NCBI RefSeq assembly: GCF_021458635.1
Contig: NZ_JAIRDQ010000006.1
Location: 63,105-127,104 of the forward strand
Direction of reading: 5' to 3'
Length of the DNA stretch: 64,000 nucleotides
DNA from: Bradyrhizobium monzae
Lineage (GTDB): Bacteria > Pseudomonadota > Alphaproteobacteria > Rhizobiales > Xanthobacteraceae
Below the pieces are notes generated by a model. That model was not told the DNA's origin. It did not search any database and worked only from the letters and a program-made list of their open reading frames with translations. Every line of letters starts with the position of its first letter. Within the stretch, counting starts at the first letter, position 1. Of this stretch, positions 26,920 to 36,144 are shown piece by piece. The translations under genes and the position numbers were made by a program.

Positions 26920-27173
26920 CGCTTCTGTTCCGGTCTGCTGATCCTCTTACGCCTACTCCGCGAAATTTAAGGGAGGATGAAGTTGACGGCCCGTTCGGAA
27001 CTGGAATGAATTCGAGATGGCCGCCTTAAGGCGAAATTCACTCTGGCCAAAAGCATCGCGCGAGGCGCGGCTTTGACGGATCGAATTAACTCTACCGAAA
27101 GAGCTCGGCTCACATGCTCGTCGTGTCAAGACAGCGCCGATCGAGGCGACCTCACCCAGATGGAGTTTAGCTC

Positions 27174-27338
27174 ATGAAGAACGTGATTGTGCGTTTCGCG
27201 AAGGATGAATCCGGCGCCACCGCCATCGAATACGGTCTGATCGCCGCCGGCATCGCGCTGGCCATCATCACCGTCGTCAACAACCTCGGCACCACGCTGA
27301 ACGCCAAGTTCGGCTCGATCAGCTCCTCGCTGAAGTAA
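27174..27338 (+). CDS. flp: Flp-type type IVb pilin
   Basis: A 54-residue pilin precursor. The leader MKNVIVRFAKDESGA is followed by the Flp motif ATAIEYGLIAAGIALAII, with the Glu-Tyr pair used in pilus assembly, a hydrophobic helix and a short Asn/Ser-rich end. CpaA, encoded just downstream, should process it, and CpaBCDEF-TadBC should assemble it into Flp pili for adhesion. A terminator right after the stop would give pilin mRNA in excess of the assembly genes. ATG follows GGAG at 27162-27165. Confidence 0.95.
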   Translation: MKNVIVRFAKDESGATAIEYGLIAAGIALAIITVVNNLGTTLNAKFGSISSSLK

Positions 27339-27356
27339 GCCGACCGGCAGACGATG

Positions 27357-27392
27357 GCAAAAGCCCCGGACCTCCGGGGCCTTTGTTTTTTT
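27357..27392 (+). terminator. Rho-independent terminator after flp
   Basis: GCCCCGGA pairs with TCCGGGGC around a 2-4-base loop, followed by CTTTGTTTTTTT. Probably partial, giving more pilin than assembly-gene message. Confidence 0.88.
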
Positions 27393-27397
27393 GGACA

Positions 27398-27556
27398 GTG
27401 CGAGTTCCAGTGGCGTTGCGTAAGCACAGAACCGATGCCGCGATTGCGGCGAACGAGACGGACACGGCGCGGGGCGACGCGTCGGCCTATTGGGTCTGCC
27501 TTGCGCTACTGCTCGCCATGGTCACGCTCGCGATGCGCGTAGCCAGCATGTGGTGA
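27398..27556 (+). CDS. Small single-helix protein between flp and cpaA
   Basis: A 52-codon frame starting with GTG at 27398 (or GTG at 27410): a basic, polar N-terminus (VALRKHRTDAAIAANETD) and a C-terminal hydrophobic segment (YWVCLALLLAMVTLAMRVA). The composition fits a small membrane protein or an extra pilin-like subunit lacking the GluTyr motif. The ribosome site is poor and it lies immediately after the flp terminator, so expression is uncertain. Confidence 0.4.
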   Translation: MRVPVALRKHRTDAAIAANETDTARGDASAYWVCLALLLAMVTLAMRVASMW

Positions 27557-27679
27557 GCCTTCCGGCGCCGGATGACCGGCCCCGAGACTGCTGCGGCCGT
27601 TGTCGGTTTGTTTAGCACTGCCGCCTAGCATGCCGACGCCCCGATCCGGGCGACAGACCCAGGCCTCAAGACGCAGCCC

Positions 27680-28204
27680 ATGATCCTCGACCTCGCGCGC
27701 CTTCTGCTCTTCCCGGCCTTGATGGCGTTCGCAGCCGCCAGCGATCTCTTCACCATGACGATCTCGAACCGCGTCTCGCTGGCGCTGGTGGCAGGTTTCT
27801 TCGTGCTCGCCCTTGCCGGCGGCATGGCACCTTACGAGATGCTGAGCCATGTCGGCGCCGGCGCGCTGCTCCTCGTCGTGGCCTTTGCCTGTTTTGCGAT
27901 GGGCTGGATGGGCGGCGGCGACGCCAAGGTCGCAGCTTCCGTGGCGCTCTGGTTCGGCTTCGGCCCATTGATGGACTTCCTGCTTTACGCTGCGCTGTTC
28001 GGCGGCGCGCTGACCCTGCTCCTGCTCCAGTTTCGGCAATGGCCGTTGCCTTACGGGCTTGCCGGCCAGGCCTGGCTCGCACGGCTCCACGACAAGCAGA
28101 CCGGCATCCCCTACGGCATCGCGCTCGCACTTGGCGCACTGATGCTCTACCCCGAGACCGAATGGGTGAAGGCGATCAACCTCGCGCACCTCGCGCTACG
28201 CTGA
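27680..28204 (+). CDS. cpaA: Flp prepilin peptidase CpaA/TadV
   Basis: A 174-residue integral membrane aspartic peptidase of the TadV/CpaA family, which cleaves the Flp leader. Both catalytic Asp are visible: Asp22 in AASDLFTMTISN and Asp81 in GWMGGGDAKVAAS. Five to six membrane segments. It lies between flp and cpaB. Confidence 0.93.
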   Translation: MILDLARLLLFPALMAFAAASDLFTMTISNRVSLALVAGFFVLALAGGMAPYEMLSHVGAGALLLVVAFACFAMGWMGGGDAKVAASVALWFGFGPLMDFLLYAALFGGALTLLLLQFRQWPLPYGLAGQAWLARLHDKQTGIPYGIALALGALMLYPETEWVKAINLAHLALR

Positions 28205-28328
28205 ACGCCCGGAAACCCTGCGTTAAGCCGATTTAGATACGCCTCATTAACCATGCTTTGACGAATAGCTGGTCAACTGCCGATTACGGCGGCGGCAGCG
28301 TCGCGGCGTACTGTGGAAAGTGAAGCGT

Positions 28329-29126
28329 ATGAATAGGGCACGCATAGTCGTCCTGACGGTCGCCATCTGCGCCGGCGGCATCGCCGCGTATCTGGCGAGC
28401 GGCTCGGACTCTGCGCCGCCTCCAGCGACTCCGGTCGCACAGCTTCCCACCACCGACGTGCTGGTCGCCAAGAACGACATCGGGCTCGGGCAGACCGTGA
28501 AGCCGGAAGATGTGCAATGGCAGACCTGGCCGACCGCGACCGCCAGTTCCACCTTCATCCGCCGCAACGAACGCCCCGAGGGCGCGACCCAGGTCGTGGG
28601 CTCGATCGCGCGCGCCCCCTTTATCCAGGGTGAGCCGATCCGCGACCAGAAGCTGGTCAAGGCTGATGGATCCGGCTTCATGGCTGCGATCCTGCCGAGC
28701 GGCATGCGTGCCATCTCCACCGAAATCTCGCCGGAGACCGGCGCTGGCGGCTTCATCCTGCCGAACGATCGCGTCGATGTGCTGCTGACGCGCCGTCTCA
28801 AGAACCCGGACCAGGGCGCCGGCGCCCAGGATATCGTCACGTCCGAGGTCATTCTGGTCAATGTCCGCGTGCTCGCCATCGACCAGGCGCCGAAGGAGAA
28901 GGACGGCCAGAACGCGGTGATTGGCAAAACCGTGACGCTGGAGCTCAACTCCGCACAAACCCAGCTGCTTTCGTCATCCCGCCAGTCTGGATCGCTGTCA
29001 TTGGCGCTGCGCAGCATTGCCGACGTCAAGATGAGCGAGATCACACTGGATGAATCCGCGCAGAAGCGCGATGGCGTTTCGATCATTCGCTACGGCATTC
29101 CGACCCAGGCGGCGAAGGCACGATGA
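28329..29126 (+). CDS. cpaB: Flp pilus assembly protein CpaB/RcpC
   Basis: A 265-residue periplasmic protein with one N-terminal membrane anchor (RIVVLTVAICAGGIAAYLA) and a SAF-type domain (VAKNDIGLGQTVKPEDVQW), then GSGFMAAILPSGMRAIS and ILPNDRVDVLLTRR. It is thought to help gate or stabilise the CpaC secretin. I used the ATG at 28329, eight bases after GGAAAG; a GTG at 28320 overlaps that site. It overlaps cpaC by four bases. Confidence 0.93.
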   Translation: MNRARIVVLTVAICAGGIAAYLASGSDSAPPPATPVAQLPTTDVLVAKNDIGLGQTVKPEDVQWQTWPTATASSTFIRRNERPEGATQVVGSIARAPFIQGEPIRDQKLVKADGSGFMAAILPSGMRAISTEISPETGAGGFILPNDRVDVLLTRRLKNPDQGAGAQDIVTSEVILVNVRVLAIDQAPKEKDGQNAVIGKTVTLELNSAQTQLLSSSRQSGSLSLALRSIADVKMSEITLDESAQKRDGVSIIRYGIPTQAAKAR

Positions 29127-30613
29127 GGGCAGTCGATATGAAATGCAGGGCAGACCTGGCGACGATGCGGACCTCGATGGTTCGTGCCCTGTCGTTCTCC
29201 GCCGCTCTCGCGCTGACGCTCAACCCCGCGCTGACACCCGTGATCGCAGCGGATTACCGTCCCGCGGCGCCGATTGCAGCCGACGGCCAGATGAACGCGC
29301 GCTTCCTCTCGCTCGGCGTCGGCAAGTCGATCGTGATCGACCTGCCGCGCGACATCAAGGATGTGCTGGTTGCCGATCCCAAGATCGCCAACGCAGTGGT
29401 CCGCTCGTCCCAGCGCGCCTACATCATCGGCGCCACGGTCGGCCAGACCAACATCGTGTTCTTCGATTCCGCCGGCCAGCAGATCGCCGCCTATGACATC
29501 GCGGTCAAGCGCGATCTCAACGGCTTGCGTGCGGCGCTGAAGCAGATCCTGCCCAATTCCGACATCCAGATCGACGGTCTCGGCGACGGCGTCGTCCTGA
29601 CCGGGACTGCGGCCAACCCGCTTGAAGCGCAGCAGGCCAACGATCTCGCCGCACGCCTTGCCGGCGGCCCTGAAAAGGTGGTGAATTCGATCGTGGTCCG
29701 CGGCCGCGACCAGGTGATGCTGAAGGTGACGGTCGCCGAAGTCGCGCGCACCATCGTCAAGCAGCTCGGCATCGATCTCACTGCGAACCTGAACTACGGC
29801 ACCTCGGTGGTGAGCTTCACCAACTCCAACCCGTTCACCGCGCTTGGTAAAAATCTCGTCGACGGCAACGCTCTGACCACCAAGTTCGGCGCAACGCCGT
29901 CGGTGCAGGCCACCCTGCGCGCGATGGAAACCGCAGGCGTGATCCGGACGCTGGCCGAGCCAAACCTGACCGCGATCTCCGGCGAGTCCGCGACCTTCAT
30001 CGCCGGCGGCGAATTCCCGGTGCCGGCAGGTTATGCCTGCGATCCCACCACGCATGTCTGTACCACCCAGATCAGCTTCAAGAAGTTCGGCATCTCGCTC
30101 AACTTCACCCCCGTGGTGCTGACCGAGGGCAAGATCAGCCTGCGGGTGATGACCGAGGTCTCCGAACTGTCGAACGAAAATGCGATCACGCTGTCGCAGG
30201 CCGTGACCTCGACCTCGGTCAACTCGCTAACGGTGCCGTCGATCAAGACCCGCCGCGCCGAAACCTCGCTCGAAATTCCCTCAGGCGGCGCGATGGCGAT
30301 GGCCGGCCTGATCCAGCAGCAGACCAAGCAGGCGATCAGCGGATTGCCTGGGCTCATGCAGCTCCCGATCCTCGGCACGCTGTTCCGCAGCCGCGACTTC
30401 GTCAACAACTCGACCGAGCTGGTCGTGATCGTGACGCCCTATATCGTTCGCGCAGCGGCGCCAAAGGACCTGTCGCGGCCGGATGACGGCTTTGCGGCGC
30501 CCGCGGACCCGCAGGCAGAACTGATCGGCAACATCAATCGCATCTATGGCGTGCCGGGCCGGACCGAACCGGCAAAGAACTACCGCGGCACCTACGGCTT
30601 CATCACGGACTGA
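29123..30613 (+). CDS. cpaC: Flp pilus secretin CpaC/RcpA
   Basis: A 496-residue outer-membrane secretin. After a signal peptide ending near VIAADY comes the pilus-assembly N-domain (LGVGKSIVIDLPRDIKDVLV), a BON-like domain (GLGDGVVLTGTAANPLEAQ) and the secretin domain with TLAEPNLTAISGESATFIAG, PVPAG and the C-terminal IPSGGAMAMAGLIQQ and LPILGTLFRS motifs. It starts on the ATGA overlap with cpaB. Confidence 0.96.
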   Translation: MRAVDMKCRADLATMRTSMVRALSFSAALALTLNPALTPVIAADYRPAAPIAADGQMNARFLSLGVGKSIVIDLPRDIKDVLVADPKIANAVVRSSQRAYIIGATVGQTNIVFFDSAGQQIAAYDIAVKRDLNGLRAALKQILPNSDIQIDGLGDGVVLTGTAANPLEAQQANDLAARLAGGPEKVVNSIVVRGRDQVMLKVTVAEVARTIVKQLGIDLTANLNYGTSVVSFTNSNPFTALGKNLVDGNALTTKFGATPSVQATLRAMETAGVIRTLAEPNLTAISGESATFIAGGEFPVPAGYACDPTTHVCTTQISFKKFGISLNFTPVVLTEGKISLRVMTEVSELSNENAITLSQAVTSTSVNSLTVPSIKTRRAETSLEIPSGGAMAMAGLIQQQTKQAISGLPGLMQLPILGTLFRSRDFVNNSTELVVIVTPYIVRAAAPKDLSRPDDGFAAPADPQAELIGNINRIYGVPGRTEPAKNYRGTYGFITD

Positions 30614-30633
30614 TGGCGGAACGGGGACATAGT

Positions 30634-31368
30634 ATGATGACAACACGACCCCGGATCCGCTACCGCGCCGCCGGCTTCGGTGGCGCGCTTGTCGGTATCG
30701 CGCTCGCGCTCGGCGGCTGCCAGCATGATGAGCTGGCCACCGCTTCCATTCCCGACGATTACAAGCAGCGTCATCCGATCGCGATCGAGGAACAGAACCG
30801 TTCGATCGTCGTGTTCGTCGGTCACGCCCGTGGCGGCCTGACCGCAGCTCAGCGCGCCGACGTGATGGGCCTGGCCTCGACCTGGATGCACGAGGGCACC
30901 GGCGCCATCCACATCGACGTGCCATCCGGAACGCCGAATGCGCGTCCGGTGGCCGAATCGATGCGCGAGATCCAGGCGATGCTGGCGGCGGCGGGCGTTC
31001 CCACGCGCGGCATCATCGCCCGCCCCTACCAGCCGGAAGACAAGCGCTTCCTGCCGCCGATCCGGCTGACCTATTCCAAGATCGCCGCGGTCGCGGGCCC
31101 CTGCGGCCTCTGGCCGGAGGATCTCGGCCCCTCGATAAAGAACAAGAGCTGGTTCGAGAACAAGGACTATTACAATTACGGCTGCGCCTATCAGCGCAAT
31201 ATCGCGGCCATGGTCGACAATCCGTCGGACCTCGAGCAGCCGCGGTCTGAAACTCCGGCCTACACGGCGCGCCGCACTGCCGCCCTCGAGAAGTATCGCA
31301 AAGGAACTCCGACGGCGATTGCCTATCCCGAGGCCGAAAAGGCCAAACTCAGCGACACCGGCAAATGA
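30634..31368 (+). CDS. cpaD: Flp pilus assembly lipoprotein CpaD
   Basis: A 244-residue outer-membrane lipoprotein. The lipobox LALGGC places the lipidated Cys at residue 29. The CpaD domain follows (HPIAIEEQNRSIVVFVGHARGGLT, then VDNPSDLEQPRSETP at the C-terminal conserved block). It is presumed to aid secretin targeting. The ATG at 30634 follows GGGGA; an ATG at 30613 overlapping the cpaC stop is possible. It overlaps cpaE by four bases. Confidence 0.94.
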   Translation: MMTTRPRIRYRAAGFGGALVGIALALGGCQHDELATASIPDDYKQRHPIAIEEQNRSIVVFVGHARGGLTAAQRADVMGLASTWMHEGTGAIHIDVPSGTPNARPVAESMREIQAMLAAAGVPTRGIIARPYQPEDKRFLPPIRLTYSKIAAVAGPCGLWPEDLGPSIKNKSWFENKDYYNYGCAYQRNIAAMVDNPSDLEQPRSETPAYTARRTAALEKYRKGTPTAIAYPEAEKAKLSDTGK

Positions 31369-32630
31369 TCAACTACGCGCGCCAGACTCAAGAAGAACAG
31401 CCGGAAGCCCCTGCGCCGGTCGAGGAGCATATTGCACCCGCGCCGCGCGTCTCGGTTCAGGCCTTCTGCGAAACCGTGGAGACTGCGGCCGCCGTGCAGT
31501 CGGCAGGCGAGGACCGCCGTCTCGGCAAGGCCCATCTGAAGATCCAGATGGGTGGCATGGCGGCTGCGATTGAAGCTTATCGGTCTGCTCCCACTCCCAA
31601 TGTGATCGTGCTGGAGAGCGACGCCCGCAACGATTTGCTGGCCGGGCTCGACCAGCTTGCTACAGTCTGCGACGCCGGCACCCGGGTGGTCGTGATCGGC
31701 CGCATCAACGACGTCATGCTCTATCGCGAGCTGGTGCGCCGCGGCGTCAGCGACTATGTGCTCGCGCCGGTTGGTGCGATCGACGTCGTGCGCTCGATCT
31801 GCAACCTGTTCTCGGCACCGGAAGCCAAGGCAGTCGGCCGCATCATTGCCGTGGTCGGCGCCAAGGGTGGCGTCGGCGCCTCCACGATCTCCCACAACGT
31901 CGCCTGGGCGATCGCGCGGGATCTCGCGATGGACGCCGTGGTCGCCGATCTCGACCTCGCCTTCGGCACCGCGGGGCTCGACTACAATCAGGACCCGCCG
32001 CAGGGTATCGCGGATGCCGTGTTCTCGCCCGATCGCGTCGATACCGCCTTCATCGACCGGCTGCTGTCGAAATGCACCGACCACCTCAGCCTGCTGGCGG
32101 CGCCGGCGACGCTCGACCGGGTCTATGATTTCGGCACCGATGCCTTCGACGCGGTGTTCGACACGTTGCGCGCGACCATGCCCTGCATCGTGCTCGACAT
32201 CCCACATCAATGGTCGGGCTGGACCAAGCGCGCTTTGATCGGCGCCGACGACATCCTGATCGTGGCGGCGCCGGACCTCGCCAACCTGCGCAACACCAAA
32301 AACCTGTTCGATCTCCTGAAGGCCGCGCGTCCCAACGACCGCCCACCGCTGTACTGCCTGAACCAGGTCGGCGTTCCAAAGCGGCCGGAGATCGCGGCGA
32401 CCGAATTCGCCAAGGCAATCGAGAGCCAGCCGGTCGTCTCGATCCCGTTCGAGCCTCAGATCTTCGGGGCGGCCGCCAACAACGGCCAGATGATCGCGGA
32501 GATCTCCGCCAACCACAAGTCGATCGAGATGTTCCTCCAGATCGCCCAGCGCCTGACCGGCCGCAGCGAGACGAAGAAACAAAAGTCGTCCTTGCTTTCA
32601 CCGCTGATTGACAAGTTGCGGGGAAAATAG
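31365..32630 (+). CDS. cpaE: Flp pilus localisation ATPase CpaE/TadZ
   Basis: A 421-residue ParA/MinD-like protein: an N-terminal receiver-like domain without an obvious phosphorylation site need, then an ATPase domain with the deviant Walker A AKGGVGASTISHN and VADLDLAFGTAGLDYNQDPP. CpaE/TadZ proteins position the pilus machine at a pole. It starts on the ATGA overlap with cpaD. Confidence 0.94.
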   Translation: MINYARQTQEEQPEAPAPVEEHIAPAPRVSVQAFCETVETAAAVQSAGEDRRLGKAHLKIQMGGMAAAIEAYRSAPTPNVIVLESDARNDLLAGLDQLATVCDAGTRVVVIGRINDVMLYRELVRRGVSDYVLAPVGAIDVVRSICNLFSAPEAKAVGRIIAVVGAKGGVGASTISHNVAWAIARDLAMDAVVADLDLAFGTAGLDYNQDPPQGIADAVFSPDRVDTAFIDRLLSKCTDHLSLLAAPATLDRVYDFGTDAFDAVFDTLRATMPCIVLDIPHQWSGWTKRALIGADDILIVAAPDLANLRNTKNLFDLLKAARPNDRPPLYCLNQVGVPKRPEIAATEFAKAIESQPVVSIPFEPQIFGAAANNGQMIAEISANHKSIEMFLQIAQRLTGRSETKKQKSSLLSPLIDKLRGK

Positions 32631-32651
32631 GCCGCCGCATGGAGTTGTTAA

Positions 32652-34103
32652 GTGTTCGGTAAGCGTAGCGGAACAGACACCGACCTTCGGGGCGCCGTGT
32701 CGCCAGAGCCTGCCCCGGCTCCGGCGCCGACGGTGTCGCGCGCGCCGCCCCCGCCGGCCGTCACCTCCCCGCCGCTCGCTCCCTCCCGGCCCGCTCCAGC
32801 CATGGAGAGCCGCCGCTCGGACAATTATTACGAGGTCAAGGCGACCATCTTCGGCGCGCTGATCGAGGCCATCGACCTCGCCCAGCTCGCCAAGCTCGAT
32901 TCCGAGTCCGCACGCGAGGAAATCCGCGACATCGTCAACGAGATCATCGCGATCAAGAACATCGTGATGTCGATCGCCGAGCAGGAAGAGCTGCTCGACG
33001 ACATCTGCAACGACGTGCTCGGCTACGGTCCGCTCGAGCCGCTGCTCGCCCGCGACGACATCGCCGACATCATGGTCAACGGCGCCGGCACCGTCTTCAT
33101 CGAAGTCAACGGCAAGATCCAGAAAACCGGCATCCGCTTCCGCGACAACCAGCAGCTCCTCAATATCTGCCAACGCATCGTCAGCCAGGTCGGCCGGCGC
33201 GTCGACGAGTCCTCGCCGATCTGCGACGCACGCCTCGCCGACGGCTCCCGCGTCAACGCCATCGTGCCGCCGCTCGCGATCGACGGCCCCGCGCTCACCA
33301 TTCGTAAGTTCAAAAAAGACAAGCTGACGCTGGATCAGCTGGTCAAGTTCGGCGCGATCTCGCCGGAAGGCGCGGAAATCCTCCAGATCATCGGACGTGT
33401 CCGTTGCAACGTGCTGATCTCCGGCGGTACCGGCTCGGGCAAGACCACGCTGCTCAACTGTCTGACCAATTACATCGAGCACGACGAGCGCGTCATCACC
33501 TGTGAAGACGCCGCCGAACTCCAGCTCCAGCAGCCCCACGTGGTACGGCTCGAAACCCGGCCGCCCAACATCGAGGGCGAAGGTCAGGTCACCATGCGCG
33601 AGCTGGTGCGCAACTGTCTGCGTATGCGCCCCGAACGCATCATCGTCGGCGAAGTCCGCGGTCCGGAGGCCTTCGACCTCCTCCAAGCCATGAACACCGG
33701 CCATGACGGCTCGATGGGAACGCTGCACGCCAACAATCCCCGCGAAGCGCTGTCGCGCTGCGAATCCATGATCACGATGGGCGGCTTCTCGCTGCCCTCG
33801 CGTACCATTCGCGAAATGATCTGCGCCTCCATCGACGTCATCGTCCAGGCCGCGCGCCTGCGCGACGGCTCGCGCCGCATCACCCACATCACCGAGGTGA
33901 TGGGCATGGAAGGCGACACCATCATCACCCAGGACGTCTTCCTCTACGACCTGGTCGGCGAGGACGCCAACGGCAAGATCATCGGCAAGCACCGCTCGAC
34001 CGGCATCGGCCGCCCGAAATTCTGGGAACGCGCCCGCTATTACGGCGAAGAGAAACGCCTTGCCGCCGCGCTGGACGCCGCGGAATCGACACCGAAGACG
34101 TGA
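32652..34103 (+). CDS. cpaF: Flp pilus assembly motor ATPase CpaF/TadA
   Basis: A 483-residue secretion ATPase that powers pilus extension. The N-terminus is Pro-rich and variable; the core has Walker A SGGTGSGKTTLLN near residue 256, the Asp box ITCEDAAELQLQ, RPPNIEGEGQVTMRELVRN, the Walker B-like RPERIIVGEVRGPEAFDLL and the His box GSMGTLHANNPREA. Start codon is GTG at 32652. It lies 21 bp after cpaE. Confidence 0.96.
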   Translation: MFGKRSGTDTDLRGAVSPEPAPAPAPTVSRAPPPPAVTSPPLAPSRPAPAMESRRSDNYYEVKATIFGALIEAIDLAQLAKLDSESAREEIRDIVNEIIAIKNIVMSIAEQEELLDDICNDVLGYGPLEPLLARDDIADIMVNGAGTVFIEVNGKIQKTGIRFRDNQQLLNICQRIVSQVGRRVDESSPICDARLADGSRVNAIVPPLAIDGPALTIRKFKKDKLTLDQLVKFGAISPEGAEILQIIGRVRCNVLISGGTGSGKTTLLNCLTNYIEHDERVITCEDAAELQLQQPHVVRLETRPPNIEGEGQVTMRELVRNCLRMRPERIIVGEVRGPEAFDLLQAMNTGHDGSMGTLHANNPREALSRCESMITMGGFSLPSRTIREMICASIDVIVQAARLRDGSRRITHITEVMGMEGDTIITQDVFLYDLVGEDANGKIIGKHRSTGIGRPKFWERARYYGEEKRLAAALDAAESTPKT

Positions 34104-34119
34104 GCAGGTCGGCGCAATC

Positions 34120-35097
34120 ATGAACATGCAGGTCCTCGCCCTCGCCTTCCTCGCCACCGCCGCCGTCGGCGGCATCGCCTGGGTCTTCCTCTATCCGCTG
34201 CTGTCAGGCGAGCGGAAGGCCGAGAGCCGCCGGGCCTCGATCGGGCGCGCCGACGCACCCGCGGCCAAGCAGGCCGAAAAGAGCCAGCGTTCGCGCCGTG
34301 AGCAGGTCGAGAGTTCGCTCAAGGACCTCGAGGCACGGCGTACGCAGGAGAAGAGCGTACCGCTCCACGTCCGCATTTCGCAGGCAGGGCTCGACTGGAG
34401 CCCGCAGAAATTCTGGATTGCGTCCGCCGTCGTGGCCGGCGTGTTTTTCTTTGGCGCGCTGTTCGGCGGCGGCGGCCTGATCGGTGCGGCCGGGCTCGCC
34501 TTCGCAGGCGGTCTCGGCCTGCCGCGCTGGGCGCTCGGCTTCCTGAAGAAACGCCGCGAGAACAAATTCCTGAAGGCACTGCCCGACGCCGTCGACGTCA
34601 TCGTCCGCGGCATCAAGGCCGGCCTGCCGCTGTTCGAATCCATCAAGGTCGTCGCGGCCGACGCGCCGGAGCCGCTGCGCAGTGAGTTCCTCGCCATCAT
34701 CGAGACGCAGGCCATCGGCATGCCGCTCGGCGAGGCCTGCTCGCGACTCTACGATCGCATGCCGCTGCCGGAGGCCAATTTCTTCGGCATCGTGGTGTCG
34801 ATCCAGCAGAAGTCGGGCGGCAACCTCTCCGAAGCGCTGGGCAACCTCTCCAAGGTGCTGCGCGACCGCAAGAAGATGAAGGAAAAGATCCAGGCGATGT
34901 CGATGGAAGCCAAGGCCTCGGCCGGCATCATCGGCTCGTTGCCGCCGATCGTGATGTTCCTCGTATATCTCACGACGCCCGGCTACATCTCCCTGCTGTG
35001 GACCCATCCCACCGGCCAGCTCATGCTGGTCGGCTGCGTTGCCTGGATGTCGATCGGCATCATGGTGATGAAGAAGATGATCAACTTCGATTTCTGA
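34120..35097 (+). CDS. tadB: Flp pilus inner-membrane platform protein TadB
   Basis: A 325-residue membrane protein with a T2SSF domain: TM near 2-24, TMs near 105-145, the cytoplasmic T2SSF helix bundle (LPDAVDVIVRGIKAGLPLFE, then QQKSGGNLSEALGNLS), and two C-terminal TMs. It forms the platform with TadC above the CpaF ATPase. The ATG at 34120 is chosen because the membrane helix begins there; the open frame extends into cpaF. Confidence 0.95.
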   Translation: MNMQVLALAFLATAAVGGIAWVFLYPLLSGERKAESRRASIGRADAPAAKQAEKSQRSRREQVESSLKDLEARRTQEKSVPLHVRISQAGLDWSPQKFWIASAVVAGVFFFGALFGGGGLIGAAGLAFAGGLGLPRWALGFLKKRRENKFLKALPDAVDVIVRGIKAGLPLFESIKVVAADAPEPLRSEFLAIIETQAIGMPLGEACSRLYDRMPLPEANFFGIVVSIQQKSGGNLSEALGNLSKVLRDRKKMKEKIQAMSMEAKASAGIIGSLPPIVMFLVYLTTPGYISLLWTHPTGQLMLVGCVAWMSIGIMVMKKMINFDF

Positions 35098-35106
35098 CGG
35101 TGCCGT

Positions 35107-36081
35107 ATGGTCGATTTCCTCGTTACGAAACTGCATGACCCGCATTTCATGACGATGCTGCTGGCGGCCATCGCCGCCAGCGCCACCGTGTATACGCTGG
35201 TGATGCCGCTGTTCGCCGGCGAGGGCCTCGCCAAGCGCATGAAGGCGGTGGCGAGCGAGCGCGAGCGGATCCGGCAGCGCGAGCGCGAACGCCTCAACAA
35301 GAGCGAGAAGGTCTCGCTGCGCCAGACGCCCAAGCAGCTCGTCTCCAAGGTGGTCGACGATTTCAACCTGACCAAATGGCTGGCGCAGGAAGCTGCGCGC
35401 GACAAACTGATCATGGCGGGCTACCGCGGCCAGGCGCCGTACGTCACGTTCCTGTTCGCCCGCCTGGTGGCGCCGCTCGTACTGTTCGTCGGCTCGGTCA
35501 TCTACGTGTTCCTGATCGCACATATGGATCGCCCGATGCCGATCAAGATCGGCATCTGCGTCGGCGCGGCCTATCTCGGCCTGCAGGCGCCGATGCTGTT
35601 CCTGAAGAACGCAATCTCCAAGCGCCAGCTCTCGATCAAGCGCGCCTTTCCCGATGCGCTCGACTTGCTGCTGATCTGTATCGAATCCGGCATGTCGGTG
35701 GAAATGGCGTTCCGCAAGGTCGCGACCGAAATCGTCGGCCAGTCGATCGCGCTGTCGGAGGAGTTCACGCTGACCACCGCCGAGCTGTCCTATTTGCAGG
35801 ACCGCAAGGTGGCCTATGAAAACCTGGCGAAGCGCACCGGGCTCGAAGGCGTGAAATCGGTGTGCTTGGCACTTCAGCAGGCGGAACGCTACGGCACCCC
35901 GCTCGGCCAATCCCTGCGCGTCATGGCACAGGAAAACCGCGACATGCGCATGAACGAAGCAGAGAAGAAGGCCGCCGCCCTTCCGCCGAAGCTGACGGTG
36001 CCGATGATCCTGTTCTTCCTGCCGGTGCTGTTCGTCGTCATTCTCGGACCGACCGGCATCAAGATCTCCGAGTTGCACTGA
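35107..36081 (+). CDS. tadC: Flp pilus inner-membrane platform protein TadC
   Basis: A 324-residue paralogue of TadB with a T2SSF domain: FPDALDLLLICIESGMSVEM, LAKRTGLEGVKSVCLALQQA and a C-terminal membrane pair (LTVPMILFFLPVLFVVILGP). It follows tadB by 9 bp and is the last gene of the plus-strand pilus operon. Confidence 0.95.
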   Translation: MVDFLVTKLHDPHFMTMLLAAIAASATVYTLVMPLFAGEGLAKRMKAVASERERIRQRERERLNKSEKVSLRQTPKQLVSKVVDDFNLTKWLAQEAARDKLIMAGYRGQAPYVTFLFARLVAPLVLFVGSVIYVFLIAHMDRPMPIKIGICVGAAYLGLQAPMLFLKNAISKRQLSIKRAFPDALDLLLICIESGMSVEMAFRKVATEIVGQSIALSEEFTLTTAELSYLQDRKVAYENLAKRTGLEGVKSVCLALQQAERYGTPLGQSLRVMAQENRDMRMNEAEKKAAALPPKLTVPMILFFLPVLFVVILGPTGIKISELH

Positions 36082-36091
36082 CGCCAGAGAT

Positions 36092-36113
36092 TGCGGACCG
36101 TACGCGGTCCGCA
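36092..36113. terminator. Palindromic hairpin between convergent tadC and tadD
   Basis: TGCGGACCG (36092-36100), loop TACG, CGGTCCGCA (36105-36113): a 9-bp perfect stem. No T run, but its place between two convergent stops suggests a bidirectional terminator. Confidence 0.65.
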
Positions 36114-36144
36114 GCCAATTTCAGGAACGGAAGATCGGGTCTGA

